This document shows, piece after piece, positions 43,123-55,305 of a DNA stretch of 64,000 nucleotides. The stretch is taken from contig NZ_QMEU01000011.1 in assembly GCF_003284975.1 (NCBI RefSeq), positions 1-64,000 of the forward strand, given 5' to 3'. Every line of letters begins with the position of its first letter. The stretch's first letter is position 1. The notes under the pieces were generated by a model. The model was not told the origin of the DNA and made no database searches. It saw only the letters and a program-made list of their open reading frames with translations. The translations under genes were made by a program, and so were the position numbers. The stretch comes from Mycobacterium colombiense (GTDB lineage Bacteria > Actinomycetota > Actinomycetes > Mycobacteriales > Mycobacteriaceae).

Positions 43123-44081
43123 GCTTCGTCTCCCACCGGCTCCCAAGCGTAGAGGCTCCACTCCGGGCCGGATTCACCGGCCGGGAAGTCGATATAGGTT
43201 GCGCGGACCGGCATTCCGATCTTGATCTCGGCATGATCGACGTTGCGCAGCTCGCCGAGCATCCGAACGCCCTCCTCCAGTTCGACCAGGGCGATCACGA
43301 ACGGCAGCGTGCGACCGGGCACCTTCGGGGCGTGGTGCACCACGTAACTGAACACCGTGCCGCGACCGCTGGCGACCGCGAAGTCGATCGGCTCGGCCTT
43401 GTCCTGCCACACCGCCGGCACCGGTGGGTGCTGCAGGGTGCCATCGGGGAGGCGCTGGATACGCAGCTCGTGCGCCCTGACGCCCTCCCAGAAAAAGGCG
43501 GTGTCGCGTGACACCGCCGGACGCATCATCGCTTCGGCGTCCAGGTCCTCAGGCACCGACGCGGTCGCGCCGGAATCCTCGCGGGGCCTGAATTTCAGTA
43601 TCCGCCAAGCCATCTCGGCGACGTCCTCGTCACCGACCCGCCAGGTGATGTGTTGGTTGATGAACCAGCCCTCGCCGAGCCCGGTCTGCTTGGGGCCCAC
43701 CACGTCGCGCATCTCGGAGACGACGGTGACCTGCTCGCCGGGACGCAGGTACCGGTGGTAGGTCTGCTCACAGTTGGTGGCCACCACCCCGATGTAGCCG
43801 GCCTCATCGAACAGCCGCATGATCGGGCCCATGGGGTCGTCGGTCGGGCGTTCCCCGCCCAGGCCGAACATCGTCCACACCTGAATCATGGCCGGCGGGG
43901 CGACAATTCCGGGATGACCGGCGGCCTTGGCGGCGGCCTCGTCGACGTAGATCGGGTTGCGGTCCCCGAGCGCCTCGACCCAGTTGTTGATCGTCGGCTG
44001 GTTCACCGGATCCCGGGCCTCGCGCGGGGCAGCGACGACGGTGGCGGTGATCTTTGCGACCGCTTCCTTGATGTCGGTCAT
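43119..44081 (-). CDS. chsH2: ChsH2, hydratase subunit fused to a DUF35 domain
   Basis: 320-aa protein, counterpart of Rv3542c. N-terminal MaoC-like half (about 1-165, LGDRNPIYVDEAAAKAAGHPG) pairs with ChsH1. C-terminal DUF35 half (about 195-320, LPFVIALVELEEGVRMLGEL) recruits Ltp2 so that the hydrated product passes directly to the aldolase. ATG at 44081 overlaps the fadE29 stop (ATGA). Length and domain order match the known protein. Confidence 0.95.
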   Translation of the reverse strand: MTDIKEAVAKITATVVAAPREARDPVNQPTINNWVEALGDRNPIYVDEAAAKAAGHPGIVAPPAMIQVWTMFGLGGERPTDDPMGPIMRLFDEAGYIGVVATNCEQTYHRYLRPGEQVTVVSEMRDVVGPKQTGLGEGWFINQHITWRVGDEDVAEMAWRILKFRPREDSGATASVPEDLDAEAMMRPAVSRDTAFFWEGVRAHELRIQRLPDGTLQHPPVPAVWQDKAEPIDFAVASGRGTVFSYVVHHAPKVPGRTLPFVIALVELEEGVRMLGELRNVDHAEIKIGMPVRATYIDFPAGESGPEWSLYAWEPVGDEA

Positions 44082-45241
44082 CGAGGCACCCTCGGCACCT
44101 TGAGTCCGGCCGCGGCGATCATCTCGCGCATCACTTCGTTCACGCCGCCGCCGAAGGTGATGACGAGGTTGCGCTTGGTCTGGGAGTCCAGCCACTTCAG
44201 CAGGTCGGCGGTGTCCGAATCGGCGGGGTTGCCGTACTTGCCGACGATCTCCTCGGCGAGCCGGCCGATGTATTGAATCTTCTCGGTCCCAAAGACTTTC
44301 GTCGACGCGGCGTCGGCCACGTTGATGTCCTCACCGGCGGCGGCCACCTGCCAGTTCAGCAGCTCGTTGATCCGCCACATCGCATGGATCTCACCCAGCG
44401 CCCGCCTGACGTCCTGGTGATCGATCGGCGTGACGCCGTCGCTGCCCGGTTTGGACGCCCAGGCGTGCACCCGGTCGTAGATGCCGGCGGTGCGGCCCGC
44501 CGGGCCCAGCATGACGCGCTCGTTGTTGAGCTGGGTGGTGATCAGCCGCCATCCGCCGTTCTCCTCGCCGACCAGCATGTCAGCGGGCACCCGCACGTCG
44601 TTGTAGTAGGTGGCGTTGGTGTGGTGGGCGCCGTCGGACAGGATGATCGGCGTCCAGGAGTAGCCGGGATCCTTGGTGTCGACGATCAGGATTGAAATCC
44701 CCTTGTGCTTCACGGCTTCCGGGTCGGTGCGGCAGGCCAACCAGATGTAGTCGGCGTCGTGCGCGCCGGTGGTGAAGATCTTCTGCCCGTTGACGATGTA
44801 CTCGTCGCCCTGGCGAACCGCAGTGGTGCGCAGCGAGGCCAGGTCGGTGCCGGCCTCGGGCTCGGTGTAGCCGATCGCGAAGTGAACCTCGCCGGCCAGG
44901 ATGGCAGGCAGGAACTTCTTCTTCTGCTCCTCGCTGCCGAACTGCTGCAGCACCGGGCCGACCGTCTGCAGCGTCACCGCGGGCAGCGGCACGTCGGCGC
45001 GGTGCGCCTCGTTGACGAAGATCGACTGCTCGATCGGGCCGAAGCCCAAGCCGCCGAACTCCTTTGGCCAGCCGACACCGAGCTTGCCGTCGCGGCCCAT
45101 CCGCCGGATCACCGCGCGATAAGCCTCGTTGTGCCGGTCCTGCTCCATCGCCTTCATCTCGTCGGAAGAGATCAGGTTGGAAAAGTATTCCCGCAGTTCC
45201 GCTTGCAGCTGACGCTGCTCCGGAGTCAGGTCTATGAACAT
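44078..45241 (-). CDS. fadE29: FadE29 (ChsE2), acyl-CoA dehydrogenase subunit
   Basis: 387-aa acyl-CoA dehydrogenase, counterpart of Rv3543c. With FadE28 it desaturates the 3-carbon side chain of 3-oxo-pregn-4-ene-20-carboxyl-CoA. Flavin loop FAIGYTEPEAGTDLASLRTT, KIFTTGAHDADYIW, and C-terminal ITFGGGVNEVMREMI. ATG at 45241 overlaps fadE28 by 10 bp. Like FadE26 it is the subunit with the fuller FAD-binding set. Confidence 0.95.
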   Translation of the reverse strand: MFIDLTPEQRQLQAELREYFSNLISSDEMKAMEQDRHNEAYRAVIRRMGRDGKLGVGWPKEFGGLGFGPIEQSIFVNEAHRADVPLPAVTLQTVGPVLQQFGSEEQKKKFLPAILAGEVHFAIGYTEPEAGTDLASLRTTAVRQGDEYIVNGQKIFTTGAHDADYIWLACRTDPEAVKHKGISILIVDTKDPGYSWTPIILSDGAHHTNATYYNDVRVPADMLVGEENGGWRLITTQLNNERVMLGPAGRTAGIYDRVHAWASKPGSDGVTPIDHQDVRRALGEIHAMWRINELLNWQVAAAGEDINVADAASTKVFGTEKIQYIGRLAEEIVGKYGNPADSDTADLLKWLDSQTKRNLVITFGGGVNEVMREMIAAAGLKVPRVPR

Positions 45242-46245
45242 TGCGCTCCCACCAGATCGAGACGATGAGAAGAACCGCCCAGCAGCCGGGACAGGTCCTT
45301 GATCGTGGAGTAGTACCGGTGCATGGGATAAGTGATGTCCATTCCCATCCCGCCGTGCAGGTGATGGCAGAGCTGCATCACCGGCGGCGCCTGCGAGGTG
45401 ATCCAGTAGCCCAGGACGTCCAAGTCGTTGTCGGCATCGCGGCCCTCGGACAGCCGCCAGGCGACCGACTTCGCCACCAGATCGATGGTGCGCGAGGCGA
45501 TGTAGACCTCGGCGAGCTGGGCGGCCACGGTCTGGAACGTCGAGAGCGGCTTGCCGAACTGCTTGCGGTTGGCCACATAGTCGGCGGTCAGCCGCAGCGC
45601 CCCGGCCACCAGCCCATCGGCATAGGCGCCGATGGCGGCCAGCACCAACTGGTTGACCCGGGAAGCCGTCGCGCCGGCCAACACGTCGGAGTCTTCGACC
45701 GCGACGTCGGCGAACGTGACGGTGTACTCCTCGGAGCCGTTGGAGGTGGGGGTCTGGACCACCTCGACGCCGTTGGCCTTCGGCGACACCACGACCACCG
45801 CACTGTCGGCGGTCACGATGATCCAATCCGCTTGTCCCGCATAGCCGACGGCGACCTTGGTGCCCGACAGGCGGCCGCCCGCGAACGTGGCCGACGGCCG
45901 GTCCGGCAGCGCGGTACCCGGCTCGTTGAGCGCGGCGGTCAGCACCCCACCCTTGGCGACTCCGGCCAGAAACCGGTCCTGTTGTTCGTCGGAGGCCAGA
46001 TCGAGCAGCGGCAGCACGCCGAAACCCAGTGTGGCCAGGGCCGGCGTGATGGCGCCGTGGCGACCGATCTCGGTCAGCACGGTGGCGACCTCGGGCAGAC
46101 CCACCCCGTCGCCGCCGAGACGCTCGGGCACCGCGAGGGCCGTCACACCGCCGTTGACCAAAGCGTCCCAGCTCAATTCGCGCTCGAACACCGACGTGAC
46201 GACATCGGCGACGGCCTGTTGCGTCGCGGTGAGGTCGAAGTCCAT
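45232..46245 (-). CDS. fadE28: FadE28 (ChsE1), acyl-CoA dehydrogenase partner subunit
   Basis: 337-aa diverged acyl-CoA dehydrogenase, counterpart of Rv3544c and partner of FadE29. C-terminal domain with VANRKQFGKPLSTFQTVAAQ and HHLHGGMGMDITYPMHRYY. It lacks the YTEPEAGTD loop, consistent with the split active site of the heterotetramer. ATG at 46245 overlaps the cyp125 stop by one base (TGATG). Confidence 0.95.
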   Translation of the reverse strand: MDFDLTATQQAVADVVTSVFERELSWDALVNGGVTALAVPERLGGDGVGLPEVATVLTEIGRHGAITPALATLGFGVLPLLDLASDEQQDRFLAGVAKGGVLTAALNEPGTALPDRPSATFAGGRLSGTKVAVGYAGQADWIIVTADSAVVVVSPKANGVEVVQTPTSNGSEEYTVTFADVAVEDSDVLAGATASRVNQLVLAAIGAYADGLVAGALRLTADYVANRKQFGKPLSTFQTVAAQLAEVYIASRTIDLVAKSVAWRLSEGRDADNDLDVLGYWITSQAPPVMQLCHHLHGGMGMDITYPMHRYYSTIKDLSRLLGGSSHRLDLVGAQCS

Positions 46246-47495
46246 CAGGACGTCACCGCGGGCTTGCCGGCGTAGTCGACCTGCCAGTGCTTGATGCCGT
46301 TGAGCCAGCCCGACCGCAGGCGCTCGGGCTCGCCGATCGGCTTGAGGTCCGGCATGTGATCGGCGACCGCGTTGAAGATCAGATTGATCGTCATGCGGGC
46401 CAGGTTCGCCCCGATGCAGTAGTGGGCGCCGGTGCCACCGAAGCCGACGTGCGGGTTCGGGTCACGCAGGATGTTGAAGGTGTGCGGGTCTTCGAAGACC
46501 TCTTCGTCGAAATTGGCGGACCGGTAGGACATCACCACCCGCTGACCCTTCTTGATCTGCACACCGGCCAGCTCGGTGTCCTCGTTGGCGGTGCGCTGGA
46601 ACGCCGACACCGGGGTCGCCCACCGGATGATCTCGTCGGCCGTGGTCGACGGGCGGTCCTTCTTGAACAGCTCCCACTGATCGGGGTTGTCCGCCATCGC
46701 GATCATGCCGTGGGTGATCGAGTTACGCGTCGTCTCGTTGCCCGCAACCGCCAGCATGACCACGAAGAAGCCGAACTCGTCGTCGGAGAGCTTCTCGCCG
46801 TCGATGTCGGCCTGGATCAGCGTGGTGACGATGTCGTCGGTGGGGTTCTGATTGCGCTCCGCGGCCATCGCCATCGCGTAGGTGATCAGCTCCATCGATG
46901 ACTGCGCGGGGTCGACGTGGGCGTACTCGGGGTCGGTGCCACCGGTCATCTCGTTGGACCAGCGGAACAGCTTGTCGCGATCCTCCTGGGGAACGCCGAG
47001 CAGGCCCGCGATCGCCTGCAGGGGCAGCTCGCACGAGACCTGTTCGACGAAGTCGCCGCTGCCCTCTTTGGCGGCGGTCGCGGCGATATTCTGGGCGCGC
47101 TCGGCCAGTTCGGCTTCCAGCCGCCCGATGGCCCGCGGGGTGAACCCGCGGGAGATGATCTTGCGCAGCCGGGTGTGGTGCGGCGCGTCCATGTTGAGCA
47201 TGACGCTGCGCTGCAGCTCGACCTGCTCGCGCTTCATCTCCGGCGGCCAGGTCGGGATGGCGCCGTTCATCCAGCTAGAGAAGACGTCGCTGCGCTTCGA
47301 CACCTCCTTGACGTCGGCGTGCTTGGTCACGAGCCAGTAGCCGTGGTCCTCGAACCCGCCCGCGCCATTCGGGATGTCGACCCAGTGGATCGGCTCGGCC
47401 TTGCGAAGCTGGGCGAGTTCCTCGACGGGCAGCCCGGCGAGGTTGACGTCGGGGTCGAGAAAGTCGAAGTCGGCGGGAATGTTGGGGGGTGCCAT
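46245..47495 (-). CDS. cyp125: CYP125, cytochrome P450 cholesterol C26/C27 hydroxylase
   Basis: 416-aa P450, counterpart of Rv3545c. It oxidises the terminal methyl of cholesterol or cholestenone to the acid. Heme loop GFGGTGAHYCIGANLAR, I-helix LAVAGNETTRNSIT, K-helix ADEIIRW. It is about 17 residues shorter at the N-terminus than M. tuberculosis CYP125. A TAG in frame upstream of ATG 47495 shows that the extension is really absent, and AAGGAG lies ten bases before the ATG. First gene of the igr operon. Confidence 0.96.
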   Translation of the reverse strand: MAPPNIPADFDFLDPDVNLAGLPVEELAQLRKAEPIHWVDIPNGAGGFEDHGYWLVTKHADVKEVSKRSDVFSSWMNGAIPTWPPEMKREQVELQRSVMLNMDAPHHTRLRKIISRGFTPRAIGRLEAELAERAQNIAATAAKEGSGDFVEQVSCELPLQAIAGLLGVPQEDRDKLFRWSNEMTGGTDPEYAHVDPAQSSMELITYAMAMAAERNQNPTDDIVTTLIQADIDGEKLSDDEFGFFVVMLAVAGNETTRNSITHGMIAMADNPDQWELFKKDRPSTTADEIIRWATPVSAFQRTANEDTELAGVQIKKGQRVVMSYRSANFDEEVFEDPHTFNILRDPNPHVGFGGTGAHYCIGANLARMTINLIFNAVADHMPDLKPIGEPERLRSGWLNGIKHWQVDYAGKPAVTS

Positions 47496-47524
47496 GTAGA
47501 GTGCGCTCCTTTTACAACACTAAT

Positions 47525-47538
47525 TGCAACGTGTTCTA
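47525..47538. promoter_or_regulatory. KstR operator upstream of the cyp125 operon
   Basis: TGCAACGTGTTCTA. 29 bp from the cyp125 ATG on the minus strand; paired with the site at 47604 in the 132-bp divergent promoter. Confidence 0.92.
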
Positions 47539-47603
47539 GTGCCAGTAAAACACGCCTCCTGCGCAGATAAAAGGCAGGTCACCATCCTCGCTTGTCAGAG
47601 TAA

Positions 47604-47617
47604 TGAAACGTGTTCTA
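47604..47617. promoter_or_regulatory. KstR operator upstream of fadA5
   Basis: TGAAACGTGTTCTA. Ends 10 bp before the fadA5 ATG. The two operators of this divergent promoter are 79 bp apart centre to centre, so each gene probably has its own. Confidence 0.92.
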
Positions 47618-47618
47618 G

Positions 47619-48791
<1,173 letters not shown>

Positions 48792-48797
48792 CGCTCG

Positions 48798-50852
<2,055 letters not shown>

Positions 50853-50867
50853 ATTTCCGTCTCTCCT

Positions 50868-51662
50868 TTACTTGATCGCGCTGGCATTCGTGCTGGCCAG
50901 ATAGTGCGGCGGCTCGCCGCCGCCGTGCACCTCCAACGAGGCACCGCTGATGTAGGACGCCGCATCGGAGGCCAGAAACGCCGCGGCCCAACCGATGTCG
51001 GCGGGCTGGGCCAGCCGGCCGAGCGGCACATTCTTCGAGATCGCGGCGATGGACTCGGCGTCGCCGTAGAACAATTCGGACTGCTCGGTCTCCACCATGC
51101 CGACCACACAGGCATTCACCCGGACCTTCGGGCCCCACTCCACGGCCAGCGTCTGCGTGAGGCTCTCCAGTCCCGCCTTGGCCGCGCCGTAGGCCCCGGT
51201 CCCCGGGGACGGCCGGCGCCCGGACAGACTGCAGATGTTGATGATCGACCCGCCGTGGCGCTGGCCCTGCATGTGCGCGTTCGCGTGCTGCGAAACCGAC
51301 AGCCCACCAATGAGATTGAGTTCGATGATCTTGCGGTTGAACTTGGCGCTGGACTCCGCGGTCAACACGAAGGGCGATCCCCCGGCGTTGTTGACGACCA
51401 CGTCGAGCCGCCCGTGCCGGTCCACGATGGCATCGATCAACTTCTTGACGGCGTCGTCGTCGCGGATATCGCAGGGGTGGAACTCATAGGGCAGCCCCTC
51501 GACCGCGCGGCGCGCGCAGGTGACGACGGTGGCACCCTGCCCGGCGAACACCGAACTGATCCCGGCCCCCACCCCGCGCACGCCGCCGGTGACGAGAACC
51601 ACCCGCCCGGCCAGCCCCAAGTTGATGGCGTCAAAAGGGGGGCATGCTTCGGCGCGAGTCAC
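50868..51662 (-). CDS. Short-chain dehydrogenase (Rv3549c-like)
   Basis: 264-aa SDR. NAD motif VTGGVRGVGAGIS, NNAGGSPFVL, catalytic CSLSGRRPSPGTGAYGAAKAG. GTG start at 51662, only 14 bp from the KstR2 operator, so the leader is minimal. It precedes the Rv3548c-like SDR by 15 bp and diverges from echA20. Substrate not assigned; regulation places it with the C/D-ring genes. Confidence 0.87.
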   Translation of the reverse strand: MTRAEACPPFDAINLGLAGRVVLVTGGVRGVGAGISSVFAGQGATVVTCARRAVEGLPYEFHPCDIRDDDAVKKLIDAIVDRHGRLDVVVNNAGGSPFVLTAESSAKFNRKIIELNLIGGLSVSQHANAHMQGQRHGGSIINICSLSGRRPSPGTGAYGAAKAGLESLTQTLAVEWGPKVRVNACVVGMVETEQSELFYGDAESIAAISKNVPLGRLAQPADIGWAAAFLASDAASYISGASLEVHGGGEPPHYLASTNASAIK

Positions 51663-51676
51663 TGTGCTAGCGTACC

Positions 51677-51692
51677 AAGCAAGTGCTTGCTT
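51677..51692. promoter_or_regulatory. KstR2 operator between the SDR pair and echA20
   Basis: AAGCAAGTGCTTGCTT, a palindrome (7-bp arms, TG centre) containing the KstR2 consensus CAAGnnCTTG. 14 bp from the SDR GTG and 31 bp from the echA20 TTG. Confidence 0.93.
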
Positions 51693-51723
51693 AGGTAGTT
51701 ACCCCCCACAAGGAAGTGGCACC

Positions 51724-52482
51724 TTGCCCATCACATCCACCACCACCGAACCGGGCATCGTCGCGGTTACCGTCGACTTTCCGCCCGTCAACGCCATCCC
51801 GTCGCGCGGTTGGTTCGAACTGGCCGACACCATCACCGCGGCCGGCCAGAAACCCGAGACCCACGTGGTGATCCTGCGCGCCGAGGGCCGCGGCTTCAAC
51901 GCCGGGGTCGACATCAAGGAGATGCAGCGCACCGAGGGATTCACCGCGCTCATCGACGCCAACCGCGGCTGCTTCGCCGCATTCCGCGCGGTGTACGAGT
52001 GCGCGGTGCCCGTCGTCGCGGCCGTCAACGGGTTCTGCGTCGGCGGCGGCATCGGGCTGGTCGGCAATGCCGACGTCATCGTCGCCTCCGACGACGCCAC
52101 CTTCGGCCTGCCCGAGGTGGAACGCGGCGCGCTCGGCGCGGCCACCCACCTGTCCCGGCTGGTGCCCCAGCACATGATGCGGCGGCTGTTCTTCACCGCG
52201 GCCACCGTCGACGCCGCCACCCTGCACCACTTCGGTTCGGTGCACGAGGTGGTGCCGCGCGACGAGCTCGACGAGGCGGCCTTGCGGGTCGCCCGCGACA
52301 TCGCCGCCAAGGACACCCGCGTCATCCGCGCCGCCAAGGAGGCGCTGAACCTCATCGACGTGCAACGGGTCAACTCGAGTTATCGCATGGAGCAAGGCTT
52401 TACGTTCGAGCTCAATCTCGCCGGGGTGTCCGACGAGCACCGTGACGCGTTCGCCGGTACGACGAAGGGTGAGAAGTCGTAG
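51724..52482 (+). CDS. echA20: EchA20, crotonase-fold C/D-ring hydrolase
   Basis: 252-aa crotonase-family protein, counterpart of Rv3550. In the KstR2 pathway EchA20 opens the ring of a HIP-derived CoA ester by hydrolysis. Oxyanion segments GRGFNAGVDIKEMQ and NGFCVGGGIGLVGNADV; VERGALGAATHLSRLVPQHM. The TTG at 51724, preceded by AAGGAAG, gives the conserved N-terminus LPITSTTTEPGIVAVTVD. First gene of echA20-ipdA-ipdB-ipdC. Confidence 0.94.
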   Translation: MPITSTTTEPGIVAVTVDFPPVNAIPSRGWFELADTITAAGQKPETHVVILRAEGRGFNAGVDIKEMQRTEGFTALIDANRGCFAAFRAVYECAVPVVAAVNGFCVGGGIGLVGNADVIVASDDATFGLPEVERGALGAATHLSRLVPQHMMRRLFFTAATVDAATLHHFGSVHEVVPRDELDEAALRVARDIAAKDTRVIRAAKEALNLIDVQRVNSSYRMEQGFTFELNLAGVSDEHRDAFAGTTKGEKS

Positions 52483-52484
52483 CC

Positions 52485-52524
52485 GCCGGCGACGATGCAG
52501 AACGAAGTGATGAGGAGCGGCGCA
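52485..52524 (+). repeat. Intercistronic MIRU-like repeat, copy 3
   Basis: GCCGGCGACGATGCAGAACG followed by AAGTGATGAGGAGCGGCGC. Fills the gap between echA20 and ipdA and supplies the ribosome binding site (GAGGAG) for the ipdA GTG. Confidence 0.7.
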
Positions 52525-52526
52525 TA

Positions 52527-53411
52527 GTGAGCGACAAGAGAACCACCCTCGACGACGTCGTTGCGCAGTTGCGCAGCGGCATGACGATCGGCATCGGCGG
52601 CTGGGGATCACGGCGCAAACCCATGGCGTTCGTCCGCGCCCTGCTGCGCACCGACATCACCGACCTGACCGTGGTGACCTACGGCGGGCCGGACGTGGGC
52701 TTGCTGTGCTCGGCCGGCAAGGTCAAGCGGGTCTACTACGGATTCGTCTCGTTGGACTCCCCACCCTTTTACGACCCCTGGTTCGCCAAGGCCCGAACCG
52801 GCGGCACGATCGAGGCACGGGAGATGGACGAAGGCATGCTGCGGTGCGGCCTGCAGGCGGCCGCGCAACGCCTGCCGTTCCTGCCGATTCGGGCCGGGCT
52901 GGGCAGTTCGGTCCCGGACTTCTGGGAGGGTGAGCTGGCGACCGTGACCAGCCCATATCCGGCACCCGGCGGCGGACACGAAACCCTGATCGCGATGCCG
53001 GCGCTGCGCCTGGACGCCGCGTTCGCCCATCTCAACCTTGGTGACGTGCAAGGCAATGCGGCCTACACCGGCATAGACCCGTATTTCGACGACCTCTTCC
53101 TGATGGCCGCCGAGAAGCGCTTCCTGTCGGTGGAGCGCGTCGTTTCCACCCAGGAGCTGGTCAAGGCGGTCCCCCCGCAGGCGCTGCTGGTCAACCGGAT
53201 GATGGTCGACGGCGTGGTCGAGGCACCCGGCGGGGCCCACTTCACCACCGCCGCACCCGATTACGGGCGTGACGAAAAGTTCCAGCGGCATTACGCCGAG
53301 GCGGCCTCGACCGACGAGGGTTGGCAGCAGTTCGTGCAGACCTTCCTGTCGGGCAGCGAAGAGGACTATCAGGCGGCGGTGCGCGCTTTCAAAGAGGAGG
53401 CCTCGTCATGA
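52527..53411 (+). CDS. ipdA: IpdA, alpha subunit of the COCHEA-CoA hydrolase
   Basis: 294-aa CoA-transferase-fold subunit, counterpart of Rv3551. IpdA-IpdB opens the last steroid ring (COCHEA-CoA). N-terminal GIGGWGSRRKPMAFVRALLR and TYGGPDVGLLC; E102 in MDEGMLRCG corresponds by position to the catalytic Glu recalled for M. tuberculosis IpdA (105 there). GTG start at 52527. Overlaps ipdB by 4 bp. Confidence 0.95.
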   Translation: MSDKRTTLDDVVAQLRSGMTIGIGGWGSRRKPMAFVRALLRTDITDLTVVTYGGPDVGLLCSAGKVKRVYYGFVSLDSPPFYDPWFAKARTGGTIEAREMDEGMLRCGLQAAAQRLPFLPIRAGLGSSVPDFWEGELATVTSPYPAPGGGHETLIAMPALRLDAAFAHLNLGDVQGNAAYTGIDPYFDDLFLMAAEKRFLSVERVVSTQELVKAVPPQALLVNRMMVDGVVEAPGGAHFTTAAPDYGRDEKFQRHYAEAASTDEGWQQFVQTFLSGSEEDYQAAVRAFKEEASS

Positions 53412-54169
53412 GCGGCGACGCGATCACCCGACCCGAGATCTGCGCGGTCGCCTGTGCCGAATTATTCCGGGACGCAGGCGAAATCATGGTCAGCCCGATG
53501 ACGAACATGGCCTCGGTCGGTGCCCGGCTGGCCCGGCTGACCTTTTCGCCGGACATCCTGCTGACCGACGGCGAGGCGCAGCTGCTGGCCGAGACCCCGG
53601 CGCTAGGCGGCTCCGGAGCCCCAAACAAGATTGAGGGCTGGATGCCGTTCGGCCGCGTCTTCGAAACGCTGGCCTGGGGCCGGCGCCACGTGGTGATGGG
53701 CGCCAATCAGGTTGACCGCTTTGGCAATCAGAACATCTCGGCGTTCGGCCCGCTGCAGCAGCCCAAGCGCCAGATGTTCGGCGTGCGCGGCGCGCCCGGC
53801 AACGCCATCAACCACGCGACCAGCTACTGGGTGGGCAACCATTCCAAGCGGGTGTTCTGCGAGAAGGTGGACGTCGTCTGCGGGATCGGCTGGGACAACG
53901 TGGACGACGACAATCCGGCGTTCCGCTTCGCCAACACCTACCGGGTGGTGTCCAACCTCGGTGTCTTCGACTTCGGCGGGCCCGGGCGCAGCATGCGGGC
54001 GGTCTCGCTGCACCCCGGCGTTTCGGCCGACGAGGTCGCCGAGAACACCTCGTTCGAGGTGCACGGCCTGGACGGCGCCGAGCAGACCCGGCTGCCCAGC
54101 GACGACGAGCTGCGCCTGATCCGCGAGGCCATCGACCCGAAATCGCTGCGCGACAGAGAGATCCGCTGA
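53408..54169 (+). CDS. ipdB: IpdB, beta subunit of the COCHEA-CoA hydrolase
   Basis: 253-aa CoA-transferase-fold subunit, counterpart of Rv3552. Features: MVSPMTNMASVGARLARL, TPALGGSGAPNKIEGWMP, GAPGNAINHATSYWVGNHS and NLGVFDFGGPGRSMRAVSLH. ATG at 53408 overlaps the ipdA TGA. Open codons upstream belong to ipdA sequence. The classical CoA-transferase glutamate region is altered, consistent with hydrolase rather than transferase activity. Confidence 0.95.
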   Translation: MSGDAITRPEICAVACAELFRDAGEIMVSPMTNMASVGARLARLTFSPDILLTDGEAQLLAETPALGGSGAPNKIEGWMPFGRVFETLAWGRRHVVMGANQVDRFGNQNISAFGPLQQPKRQMFGVRGAPGNAINHATSYWVGNHSKRVFCEKVDVVCGIGWDNVDDDNPAFRFANTYRVVSNLGVFDFGGPGRSMRAVSLHPGVSADEVAENTSFEVHGLDGAEQTRLPSDDELRLIREAIDPKSLRDREIR

Positions 54170-54171
54170 CG

Positions 54172-55251
54172 GTGGTTACGAAGCTGCGCACGCCGCTGAC
54201 CGAGCTGGTCGGTGTCGAGCACCCGGTGGTCCAGACCGGGATGGGCTGGGTGGCCGGTGCGCGCCTGGTGTCCGCCACGGCCAACGCCGGCGGGCTGGGC
54301 ATCCTGGCCTCGGCCACCATGACGCTGGACGAATTAGCGACGGCCATCGCCAAGGTCAAGGCCGCCACGGATAAGCCGTTCGGCGTGAACATCCGCGCCG
54401 ACGCCGCCGACGCCGGCGACCGCGTGGACCTGATGATCCGCGAGGGCGTCAAGGTGGCCTCCTTCGCGCTGGCGCCCAAGCAGGAGCTCATCGTGCGGCT
54501 GAAAGAGGCCGGGGCCGTGGTGATTCCGTCTATCGGCGCGGCCAAGCACGCCCGCAAGGTCGCCGGGTGGGGCGCCGATGCGATGATCGTGCAGGGCGGC
54601 GAGGGCGGTGGGCACACCGGCCCGGTCGCCACCACGCTGCTGTTGCCCTCGGTGCTCGACGCCGTGCAGGGCAGCGGGATTCCGGTGATCGCGGCGGGCG
54701 GATTCTTCGACGGACGCGGCCTGGCGGCCGCATTGAGCTACGGCGCCGCCGGCGTCGCGATGGGCACCCGGTTCCTGCTCACCTCGGATTCGACGGTGCC
54801 CGACGCGGTCAAACGTCGTTACCTCGAATCGGCGCTGGACGGCACGGTGGTCACCACCCGCGTGGACGGGATGCCGCACCGGGTGCTGCGCACCGGTCTG
54901 GTGGAGAAGCTGGAACGCGGTTCGCCGGTGCGGGGCCTGACCGCGGCCGTGCGCAATGCCGCCAAGTTCAAGCACATGTCGCAGATGACCTGGAGGTCGA
55001 TGATCAGCGACGGCCTGGCGATGCGGCACGGCAAGGAGCTGACCTGGTCTCAGGTGGTGATGGCGGCCAATACCCCGATGCTGTTGAAGGCCGGACTGGT
55101 TGACGGCAACACCGAGGCCGGCGTGCTGGCCTCCGGCCAGGTGGCCGGCATCCTCGAGGACCTGCCGTCGTGCGCCGAACTGATCGAGTCGATCGTGCGC
55201 GATGCGGTCCGGCACCTGCAGGCGGCGTCCGCCCTCATCGAAGGGCCATAG
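54172..55251 (+). CDS. ipdC: IpdC, FMN-dependent reductase of the C/D-ring pathway
   Basis: 359-aa TIM-barrel flavoprotein of the 2-nitropropane dioxygenase/NMO family, counterpart of Rv3553. In the HIP pathway IpdC works before IpdAB on 5-OH-HIC-CoA. Motifs: VVQTGMGWVAGARLVSATAN, PFGVNIRADA, VQGGEGGGHTG, IAAGGFFDGRGLAAALSYGA. GTG start two bases after the ipdB stop. Last recognisable pathway gene before the SatD/DUF3307 pair, where M. tuberculosis has fdxB. Confidence 0.93.
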   Translation: MVTKLRTPLTELVGVEHPVVQTGMGWVAGARLVSATANAGGLGILASATMTLDELATAIAKVKAATDKPFGVNIRADAADAGDRVDLMIREGVKVASFALAPKQELIVRLKEAGAVVIPSIGAAKHARKVAGWGADAMIVQGGEGGGHTGPVATTLLLPSVLDAVQGSGIPVIAAGGFFDGRGLAAALSYGAAGVAMGTRFLLTSDSTVPDAVKRRYLESALDGTVVTTRVDGMPHRVLRTGLVEKLERGSPVRGLTAAVRNAAKFKHMSQMTWRSMISDGLAMRHGKELTWSQVVMAANTPMLLKAGLVDGNTEAGVLASGQVAGILEDLPSCAELIESIVRDAVRHLQAASALIEGP

Positions 55252-55293
55252 CACTTCGATAAAGCGCCTAGCTAAATCCATGCATAATTAAGC

Positions 55294-55299
55294 TATACT
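55294..55299 (+). promoter_or_regulatory. -10 element of a leaderless promoter for the SatD-like gene
   Basis: TATACT in an AT-rich patch (55257-55305), with its last base seven bases before the A of the ATG at 55306. This spacing places the transcription start at or beside the ATG; no Shine-Dalgarno fits. No KstR or KstR2 site is nearby. Confidence 0.65.
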
Positions 55300-55305
55300 C
55301 TTCAA

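Noticed and set aside
47496..47560. An N-terminal extension of CYP125 as in M. tuberculosis.
   Set aside because: A TAG lies in frame upstream of ATG 47495.
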